DNA of 6,022 nucleotides from an uncultured Flavobacteriales bacterium (GTDB lineage Bacteria; Bacteroidota; Bacteroidia; Flavobacteriales; Crocinitomicaceae). The stretch spans positions 1-6,022 of the forward strand of contig CAMPIU010000196.1 of NCBI GenBank assembly GCA_946886545.1, in the 5' to 3' direction. The position numbers were made by a program, and so were the translations under genes. Below the pieces are notes generated by a model that saw only the letters and a list, made by a program, of their open reading frames with translations, was not told the origin of the DNA and made no database searches. Shown in pieces: positions 1 to 4,493 of the stretch. Numbering within the stretch: the first letter of the stretch is position 1; the number at the start of each line of letters is the position of its first letter.

Positions 1-602
1 CGACCATGTAATGTGTCGTTTATAAAATGGTGTTCCAATAAGATCTTTCCATTGATGTGTAAATAGACTTGTCGGCCCTGTAACAATCCACTCCGGTAAA
101 TCCTTGTTCCATAAAGCTTACCATTATCGTAATAACTCTTTATTTCTCCTTCGTATTCGTTGGAGTTATGTTCACCATTCATTCCTATTATTCCATTCGG
201 ATAGAAGTATTTGAAAGGACCATCTTTTTTTCCGTCTTTATAAATCACTTCTTTTTGAAGTTTTCTTTTAAACGTTTTATCTTCTATTACGTAAAACTTC
301 CAGCTTCCTACTCTTTTTCCGTCAACGAATTTGCCTTCACCATACAATAGAAAATAGCCAAATATTTGTGTTGGCTTTCCATTAACAGACACATATTCAA
401 AGTCATTTACTACCTCATAATCTTTCCATTCTCCCTGTCTAAGATCATTTTTATCATATTTGCCATTGGGTCTAAAATGTTTACTGGCATATCCGGATTT
501 CATATAATAATCCATGATACTATCTTTAACGAATTCCATTTGTTGGCTGTAACTTTTGTTGGCCAGATTGAATATGATAATGAGAATCAATATTTTTTTC
601 AT
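1..602 (-). CDS. secreted MORN_2/YwqK-like repeat protein, C-terminus cut by window edge
   Basis: The minus-strand frame is open from ATG at 602 to the window edge (200 codons plus 2 nt). Residues 1-19 form a signal peptide (MKK start, Ile/Leu-rich core, cut after SYS before QQ), so the protein should reach the periplasm or the cell surface. From about residue 80 come short aromatic/glycine repeats of the MORN_2 type: 'GKFVDGKRVGSWKFY' (90-104), 'YKDGKKDGPFKYFYPNG' (121-137), 'YEGEIKSYYDNGK' (150-162), and further copies at 163-200. This pattern (G-x-W/F-x-x-Y/F...NG) is what databases label 'toxin-antitoxin system YwqK family antitoxin'. That label is weak, since nothing toxin-like is adjacent and the secreted Bacteroidota forms have no established role. 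The gene lies 43 nt downstream of the 646-1044 gene on the same strand. The family is fairly sure; the function is unknown. The remaining C-terminal part lies outside the window. Confidence 0.85.
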   Translation of the reverse strand, partial: MKKILILIIIFNLANKSYSQQMEFVKDSIMDYYMKSGYASKHFRPNGKYDKNDLRQGEWKDYEVVNDFEYVSVNGKPTQIFGYFLLYGEGKFVDGKRVGSWKFYVIEDKTFKRKLQKEVIYKDGKKDGPFKYFYPNGIIGMNGEHNSNEYEGEIKSYYDNGKLYGTRIYRSGLLQGRQVYLHINGKILLEHHFINDTLHG

Positions 603-606
603 GTCG

Positions 607-614
607 CAAATTTA
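607..614 (-). promoter_or_regulatory. possible Bacteroidota -7 box before the MORN gene
   Basis: On the minus strand the octamer TAAATTTG lies 4 nt before the ATG at 602 and matches the Bacteroidota -7 consensus TAnnTTTG. No convincing -33 TTG is seen 19-21 nt upstream. If it is used, the transcript would start almost at the ATG and be nearly leaderless. The octamer is AT-rich and could occur by chance. Confidence 0.2.
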
Positions 615-645
615 AGTGGTTCCGATGATTATTGACCTTAATCGA

Positions 646-1044
646 TCAATTCACCACCTTCTTCTTGGGTGTGATCAGGTATCCGATGACACAACCAATG
701 GTGAGACTGGAAAAGAAAAAAGTCCAGTAAAAGTTCATTCGTGTTTCGTCGCTGAAATCATCCAGAATATGTTCTGAGTCTTCCAGGTAAAGAAAAAGTG
801 CCAGGAACAAATACATGAAAATGGTTTGGAACCAGATGTGCCGACGTTTTTGCCTGGTAAATTCTTCTACTATCCGTTTAATAATTAGTGCAGCTAAAGC
901 ACAGGCAAAGAATCCTCCGACCACTCCCAAAATCCAAACGGCAATAACAGCTTCCATGGGTGGACCGGTGAAATCCGCACGAGCAGGAAAGACGGCTGAG
1001 AGTATGAAAACAATAAGAAGACTGAATTTCAATTTGTTGTTCAT
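646..1044 (-). CDS. small membrane protein with signal peptide, unknown function
   Basis: A 132-residue protein that I do not recognise. Residues 1-23 look like a cleavable signal peptide (NNKLK, a hydrophobic stretch, then PARA before DFTGPP). Three hydrophobic segments follow: about 31-55 (glycine/alanine-rich), 71-88, and 106-125, ending in a basic tail (PKKKVVN). Between the first two helices lies a very basic stretch (KRIVEEFTRQKRRH, 56-69), expected on the cytoplasmic side. Between the second and third lies an acidic loop (EDSEHILDDFSDE, 88-100), expected in the periplasm. The sequence therefore fits an inner-membrane protein with an N-out, C-in topology. It starts 39 nt after the stop of the 1084-1566 gene with no terminator between them, so it probably belongs to the same operon as the SecD-head lipoprotein. 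No catalytic motif is visible. The gene call is firm; the function is open. Confidence 0.8.
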   Translation of the reverse strand: MNNKLKFSLLIVFILSAVFPARADFTGPPMEAVIAVWILGVVGGFFACALAALIIKRIVEEFTRQKRRHIWFQTIFMYLFLALFLYLEDSEHILDDFSDETRMNFYWTFFFSSLTIGCVIGYLITPKKKVVN

Positions 1045-1083
1045 AGGGAGTTGTTTTCGGTGTTTTTAGATTGAATTTAGCGA

Positions 1084-1566
1084 TTAAGGACGAAAATACG
1101 ATTTTATCCAGTGGAAAAGTCCGGAAGCGATGGCGAATATTCCCAGGTCCATAAGCCAGAACTTAAGCAATGTTGTAAATGGAATGCTCCAGGTGGAGGG
1201 CATATAATCCCGATGCACAGAAGTGATCATAATAATCCAGCCTTCCAGTGAGAAAAGGAGCAGGCAAGCAATGAGTAAACGTAACAATTTGAGTGTCCGC
1301 AATTTTTCAGACCAGACCAACTGTACACTTAGAATCATTAACAATTGGATCCAGATTACAGGAGCATATCTTCCAAGTCCCAAAGTGCTTATAGATGTGG
1401 TTGCCAGATAGATAAAACCTCCGATTGCTCCGATCTGGCACGCCGACAGGTCAAAGCGGTTTATTTTTTGCTGCTTTGTTTCGGAAAGAAAGAAGCCGGT
1501 AATGAAACTGATCAAAGAATAAAGAGCAAATCCGTGTACGAGTGAATAAGAGATTGCCTGAATCAT
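1084..1566 (-). CDS. five-helix integral membrane protein, unknown function
   Basis: A 160-residue, strongly hydrophobic protein with no recognised family. Predicted membrane segments are roughly 7-28, 42-62, 68-86, 94-116 and 133-153. The short loops include a polar stretch 'SETKQQKINR' (28-37), a basic 'SEKLRTLK' (86-93), and 'HRDYMPSTW' (118-126). The last is the most distinctive motif for a homology search. Its ATG overlaps the TGA of the lipoprotein gene in an ATGA arrangement (1563-1566), so translation is probably coupled and the two products are likely made in fixed ratio. The tight overlap and shared strand suggest it works with the SecD-head lipoprotein. It is not the SecD or SecF transmembrane part: it lacks the six-helix RND-like layout and its motifs. 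The start is fixed by the overlap. Confidence 0.82.
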   Translation of the reverse strand: MIQAISYSLVHGFALYSLISFITGFFLSETKQQKINRFDLSACQIGAIGGFIYLATTSISTLGLGRYAPVIWIQLLMILSVQLVWSEKLRTLKLLRLLIACLLLFSLEGWIIMITSVHRDYMPSTWSIPFTTLLKFWLMDLGIFAIASGLFHWIKSYFRP

Positions 1567-2285
1567 TTCCCTGCATTGATCTGATCAGACAAATTTCCCG
1601 CTTCCTCCATGGAAAAGTTTCCGGAAATCTGTGTTTTTCCTTCTGTAATGGCCATCACAACCATCGGACAGGAGATTACTTTTTTATCCATGGTAATTGC
1701 AATGCAGCGATTGATATTTTCTTGTGTCATCAATTTCCATTCATCTGTTCCGTCTTTGGTCATTTCAATGTTTATAATCACGCTTCCGGTTCTGTTGTCC
1801 GTTTCGGGAACGGCTTCCACGACATGTCTTCCGTCCACCCGTGCTTTTTTACCTGCGGGAACTTTTATCGCATACAGACTATAAAAACCTGGTGCATTTC
1901 CCGTATTTTCCGGATTGAGTGCCCACATGAACTCCAAATCTTTTGGAAAGAGTTTTGCAATTTCGGGGATTGCCAGAATGGAATCCACTTTGAACATGTC
2001 TTTTTCCAAAGCGAAACCAAGAGGTCCGGGATTCTCCGTATAGCGAAGCAAGGCTCTCAGTCCTTTGAAACCGATTTGATCTAAGGGTACTTCTCCTTGA
2101 GAAACAAGCGTATCCTCAGCGGATAATTTACAAGCTGCAAGCCACTGGGAGGAAATCTCGTTCATCGTGTAGGTTTCGAAGAACTGGATGTTTACAGGTT
2201 TGATGTTTTTCAGCCGCTCATTTTGAGAGGACTTAGATCCGCAGGAATATAATGCGAATAACAAAAGGAAAGGAATCAATTTCAT
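1563..2285 (-). CDS. lipoprotein with a stand-alone SecD/SecDF P1-head-like domain
   Basis: A 240-residue protein starting with a lipoprotein signal (MKLIPFLLLFALYSCG), lipobox L-Y-S-C with Cys15 as the lipid-modified residue, then a Ser/Asn linker. Residues about 98-240 resemble the P1 head of Bacteroidota SecDF: 'PEIAKLFPKDLEFMWAL' (107-123), 'YSLYAIKV' (135-142), 'INIEMTKDGTDEWKLMTQEN' (171-190), 'CIAITMDKKVISCP' (194-207), and 'ISGNFSMEEAGNLSDQINAGK' split across 220-240. In SecD this region ends with NFT.EEA..LA..L.(S/A)GK just before the second membrane helix; here the protein stops exactly at that GK. There are no transmembrane helices after the lipid anchor, so it is not a translocase subunit by itself. 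SecDF P1 grips exported chains on the periplasmic side; a similar chain-binding role here is inference. It is the first gene of the likely minus-strand operon and overlaps the next gene by 4 nt. The domain assignment is made from memory of the family pattern. Confidence 0.85.
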   Translation of the reverse strand: MKLIPFLLLFALYSCGSKSSQNERLKNIKPVNIQFFETYTMNEISSQWLAACKLSAEDTLVSQGEVPLDQIGFKGLRALLRYTENPGPLGFALEKDMFKVDSILAIPEIAKLFPKDLEFMWALNPENTGNAPGFYSLYAIKVPAGKKARVDGRHVVEAVPETDNRTGSVIINIEMTKDGTDEWKLMTQENINRCIAITMDKKVISCPMVVMAITEGKTQISGNFSMEEAGNLSDQINAGK

Positions 2286-2327
2286 GGTAGTGAAGTTTGA
2301 AGGTAAAAGTACAATTTATTGGTTTCT

Positions 2328-2355
2328 CACGGATGGACACGGAGGAGCACAGAAG
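2328..2355 (+). repeat. 10-nt-periodic repeat cassette A (CACGGAnGRn)
   Basis: Two full 10-nt units and a partial third, each starting CAC(G/A)GA, lie head to tail. Positions 2338-2355 match 2693-2710 at 16 of 18 bases, and match the reverse complement of 2797-2814 at 16 of 18. The cassette starts about 43 nt upstream of the lipoprotein start codon, within its probable promoter or leader region. Confidence 0.7.
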
Positions 2356-2399
2356 CTTTTTTAATGGCTTTTACACTTGTGAGCAGAAATAGGTTCCTC

Positions 2400-2438
2400 A
2401 AATGCAGGTAGCGGCGACTCAATATTCACCCTGCATTT
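2400..2438. repeat. inverted repeat, 9-bp stem and 21-nt loop
   Basis: AAATGCAGG at 2400-2408 pairs perfectly with CCTGCATTT at 2430-2438. No T-tract follows on either strand, so it does not look like an intrinsic terminator. It could be an operator-like dyad or part of a dispersed repeat. Confidence 0.45.
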
Positions 2439-2509
2439 TACTCAAACCAATTTGAAAACTGTCTGAAACGCAGTAAAACCGTGTGTTAATTCCTTAACAA
2501 AAGACGCTT

Positions 2510-2531
2510 TATAGTCGCTCTATAGTCGCAC
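2510..2531 (+). repeat. 11-nt tandem repeat, two copies
   Basis: TATAGTCGCTC (2510-2520) is followed directly by TATAGTCGCAC (2521-2531), with 10 of 11 bases identical. Its role is unknown; it may be simple replication slippage. Confidence 0.5.
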
Positions 2532-2661
2532 TACCTATGCTTGATCCACGCTCTATCTATCTGTCACCTGTTTGGTTGGGTTTTTTTCGGGTTTTGAAGT
2601 GTTGTTTTTGTTCTCGAAAGTGGGAAGGGAATACTGTTTGTTCGCTTAAGGGATAAAAGCA

Positions 2662-2676
2662 CGAGCAAGATGCTCG
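2662..2676. repeat. short hairpin CGAGCA-AGA-TGCTCG
   Basis: A perfect 6-bp stem (CGAGCA with TGCTCG) closes a 3-nt AGA loop. It is flanked by GGATAAAAGCA on the left and CACTAACTTG on the right. The core resembles degenerate REP-like elements with 'cacgagca...tgctcg' found between genes in several phyla; that likeness is from memory. There is no T-tract, so terminator activity is unlikely. Confidence 0.45.
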
Positions 2677-2692
2677 CACTAACTTGAGGGTG

Positions 2693-2710
2693 CGCGGAGG
2701 AACACAGAAG
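2693..2710 (+). repeat. 10-nt-periodic repeat cassette B
   Basis: One full unit and most of a second of the CACGGAnGRn family, in the same orientation as cassette A (16 of 18 bases identical to 2338-2355). It lies 17 nt after the CGAGCA hairpin and about 74 nt before the inverted cassette C. Confidence 0.65.
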
Positions 2711-2784
2711 TGTGGGAGATTGAACAAAAGTCATTGAACCACTGATTTCACTCACAGGTTATTGATCAAAAAGACGAACCAAAA

Positions 2785-2814
2785 TCCCTCCGTGTACTTC
2801 CGTGCTCGTCCGTG
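2785..2814 (-). repeat. 10-nt-periodic repeat cassette C, inverted
   Basis: Read on the minus strand this is exactly three 10-nt units, each beginning CACGGA, with variable last four bases (CGAG, AGTA, GGGA). It is the most regular copy and lies opposite in orientation to cassettes A and B. A pairs with C over about 18 bases (16 matches) and B with C over the same length (14 matches). It ends 123 nt before the sigma-factor ATG, upstream of the possible -7 box. Confidence 0.7.
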
Positions 2815-2857
2815 GGAGGATTAATCCTCATTAGAAAACCGAATCATCTTTTCTGCT

Positions 2858-2865
2858 TAATTTTG
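2858..2865 (+). promoter_or_regulatory. possible -7 box of the sigma/anti-sigma operon
   Basis: TAATTTTG matches the Bacteroidota housekeeping -7 consensus TAnnTTTG. Transcription from it would start near 2871 and give a leader of about 65 nt before the ATG at 2938. A clear -33 TTTG at the usual 19-21 nt spacing is missing, and the surrounding sequence is T-rich, so this is only a candidate. Confidence 0.3.
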
Positions 2866-2937
2866 AAAAATCTTTTTTTTGAATAGGGGTAAGGTGATTT
2901 TTAATTGTCATAGAGAAAGTAAGCTTAAAACAAATTG

Positions 2938-3489
2938 ATGAGTAGTACTGCAATTGATTCAAAACTAATCGAGGTGCTTTTTCGTGATCATTACGAAGGG
3001 CTAGGCAGATATGCATTCAGTATTTTGAAAAACCAGGTTGCCACTGAAGAGGTTGTACAAAAGCTGTTTGTGAATCTCTGGGAGAAAAGGGCCGACTTGC
3101 AAATCAGTGATGTGAAAGCTTATTTATACAGGTCTGTTTACAATAGTTGTATGAATGAATTAAAGAAAGCCCAGCGCGAAAAATTGCATGTCCCGATTTC
3201 GGACAGTTTGCATGTTCACAGTTCGGAACAAGCTCAAAACGGGGTGCTGCTTCAGGATTTGAATCATCAGATCAATGAGGCTATAGCAAGTTTGCCGGAA
3301 AAATGTGCTGAAGTATTCCGCTTAAGCCGTCAGAGTGAACTGTCATACCGGGAAATTTCGGAAAAATTGGATATTTCGGTGAAAACAGTGGAAAATCAAA
3401 TGGGTAAAGCGCTTCGGATCATGCGCGTTGAACTTCAATCGTACATGTCGGAATTATTGCTAATCGTTTTATTTCTAAAAGAATGGTAA
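2938..3489 (+). CDS. FecI-type ECF RNA polymerase sigma factor
   Basis: A 183-residue extracytoplasmic-function sigma factor of the Bacteroidota expansion (FecI-like, TIGR02985-type). Region 2 covers about residues 11-80: 'LFRDHYEGLGRYAFSIL' (14-30), 'ATEEVVQKLFVNLWEKR' (35-51), then 'YLYRSVYNSCMNELK' (62-76) for -10 recognition and melting. Region 4 covers about 110-165: 'LPEKCAEVFRLSR' (119-131) and the helix-turn-helix 'LSYREISEKLDISVKTVENQ' (135-154), which reads the -35 element. A short hydrophobic tail (LLLIVLFLKEW) follows, common in this group. I take ATG at 2938; a TTG directly before it is possible but less likely. The FecR gene overlaps its end by 7 nt, so the sigma factor is probably held at the membrane by that partner until an outside signal arrives. 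The family is certain; target genes are unknown, though the operon itself is a natural candidate. Confidence 0.96.
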   Translation: MSSTAIDSKLIEVLFRDHYEGLGRYAFSILKNQVATEEVVQKLFVNLWEKRADLQISDVKAYLYRSVYNSCMNELKKAQREKLHVPISDSLHVHSSEQAQNGVLLQDLNHQINEAIASLPEKCAEVFRLSRQSELSYREISEKLDISVKTVENQMGKALRIMRVELQSYMSELLLIVLFLKEW

Positions 3490-4493
3490 ATCAAAACAAA
3501 GATATCGAGGTACTGATAGCAGCCTTTTTAAAAGGTGAAGCAAGTCCTGATGAAGCACTGAAACTCCAGGCCTTTATCGATGAATCTGCCGAGAACAAAC
3601 GCTATTTCCAGCAGTTGGAGAAGTTAATGGCAGTAACTCATTCAACTCCTGTTTTTGATGAATCTAATAAAGCAGCTATTTGGCAAAAAATTGCTTCCGA
3701 AACAGAACAGAAAAAGCCTGGAAAGATCATTCCCCTGAATGTAAAACGATTATTTTATGCAGCTGCAGCGATGCTCGTTATCGCCCTTTCAACCCTGTTT
3801 TTGCTTCCGAAGGATAAGAATCAACTAGTAGCAAGAAACCAAAAGATTCCGCAAAAAGAGAGTATTGAACAAGCACTTTTAGCGGCTGTTTCTGACACAA
3901 CGGTTAAGCTTTCGGATTTGACGACTGTTCACTTGAAAGCAGGAAGCAAGCTGGAACTTTCTTCCGATTATAATCTTAAAAAAAGAAGCCTGAAATTAAA
4001 GGGAAGCGGGGAGTTTCACGTGATTCATGACGAGCAAAAACCCTTTGTGCTTTCGGTAGAAAAATTGAAAATTGTGGATTTGGGAACCATTTTTCGCGTT
4101 GTTTCCTCCGCAGACACTGTTAAGATCGTGGTGGATGAAGGAAAAGTGGAATTGCGTTTAAATAACCAGTTGATAAAAATGGCTGCCGGAGATAGTGCAT
4201 TTTATGTCATAAAGACGGACTTTATCTCCCGTTACGATACGAAGAAGGAGCGCAAAAACAAGGTGTTTGAATTTGACGGAACAAGTTTGAATGAGGTAGT
4301 GGAAATCCTCAGCGAGTTTTATGAGCAACCCATCGTGATCAAGGATAAAGCCATTGAAAACTGTAAGCTTACAGTCCGTTTCAGCAATGAGAATCTGGTT
4401 ACAATTTTAGATGTTATCCAGGAATTAATGGATATCAAAGCAGTAAAAAACAATCATGTAATCGAATTGTATGGGAAAGGGTGTAATGATTAG
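3483..4493 (+). CDS. FecR-family anti-sigma factor with DUF4974-like C-terminal domain
   Basis: A 336-residue single-pass inner-membrane protein that controls the sigma factor encoded just before it. The cytoplasmic N-terminus (1-87) has the usual anti-sigma layout ('LIAAFLKGEASPDEALKLQAF', split 11-31; 'AAIWQKI' 64-70). A transmembrane helix lies at 89-108. The periplasmic FecR domain spans about 137-232, including 'HLKAGSKLEL' (150-159), 'GEFHVIHDEQKPFVLSV' (176-192) and 'DLGTIFRV' (199-206). The C-terminal domain at about 262-330 ('FEFDGTSLNEVVEILSEFY', 262-280) fits DUF4974, an STN-like fold. In FoxR-type relatives the chain breaks itself at a conserved Gly-Thr inside the FecR domain; Gly201-Thr202 here is the matching pair by inference. 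It overlaps the sigma gene by 7 nt and the next gene by 8 nt, so the three are tightly coupled. The family is certain; the signal is unknown. Confidence 0.96.
   Translation: MVNQNKDIEVLIAAFLKGEASPDEALKLQAFIDESAENKRYFQQLEKLMAVTHSTPVFDESNKAAIWQKIASETEQKKPGKIIPLNVKRLFYAAAAMLVIALSTLFLLPKDKNQLVARNQKIPQKESIEQALLAAVSDTTVKLSDLTTVHLKAGSKLELSSDYNLKKRSLKLKGSGEFHVIHDEQKPFVLSVEKLKIVDLGTIFRVVSSADTVKIVVDEGKVELRLNNQLIKMAAGDSAFYVIKTDFISRYDTKKERKNKVFEFDGTSLNEVVEILSEFYEQPIVIKDKAIENCKLTVRFSNENLVTILDVIQELMDIKAVKNNHVIELYGKGCND

Larger units (their letters stand above)
2286..2937. other. 652-nt divergent intergenic region without a credible gene
   Basis: The region separates the leftward lipoprotein operon from the rightward sigma-factor operon. 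It must therefore hold both promoters, and no terminator is expected. It contains three related 10-nt-periodic cassettes, two short hairpins, an 11-nt tandem repeat and a T8 run (2873-2880). Open frames inside it (for example minus strand 2564-2755) consist largely of translated repeat sequence and have no family-like features. I see no tRNA, rRNA or recognised riboswitch. Between cassettes B and C, 'GAACCACTGATTTCAC' (2736-2751) resembles another dispersed degenerate repeat common in Bacteroidota intergenic DNA, by recollection only. Confidence 0.7.

Noticed and set aside
1..602. Toxin-antitoxin pair
   Set aside because: The MORN_2 protein carries a signal peptide and the upstream neighbour is a membrane protein without toxin features; the antitoxin label is only a database name.
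168..635. Two plus-strand open frames (168-350 and 366-635)
   Set aside because: Both are antisense to the MORN repeat gene, which has a signal peptide and clear repeats in the other strand; their Phe/Ile-rich products are typical antisense translations.
815..1545. Plus-strand frames at 815-1069, 1223-1411 and 1345-1545
   Set aside because: They are antisense to the two membrane-protein genes and show no protein-like features.
1542..2084. 180-codon plus-strand open frame opposite the lipoprotein gene
   Set aside because: It lies antisense to a well-supported lipoprotein gene, its product is rich in Cys, His and Phe without any domain pattern, and it has no signal or neighbour support.
2400..2438. 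Intrinsic terminator
   Set aside because: The stem has no T-tract on either strand, and the region lies between diverging genes where no terminator is expected.
2564..2755. 63-codon minus-strand open frame in the intergenic region
   Set aside because: It runs through repeat cassette B and the CGAGCA hairpin, has no domain or signal, and ends in low-complexity sequence.
2328..2814. CRISPR array
   Set aside because: The units are 10 nt with no spacers, copies are hundreds of bases apart and in opposite directions, and there is no cas gene.
2935..2937. TTG as the sigma-factor start
   Set aside because: An ATG follows immediately at 2938 and is the more usual start; the difference is a single residue.
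2831..3016. 61-codon minus-strand open frame
   Set aside because: It overlaps the start of the sigma-factor gene antisense and has no recognisable features.
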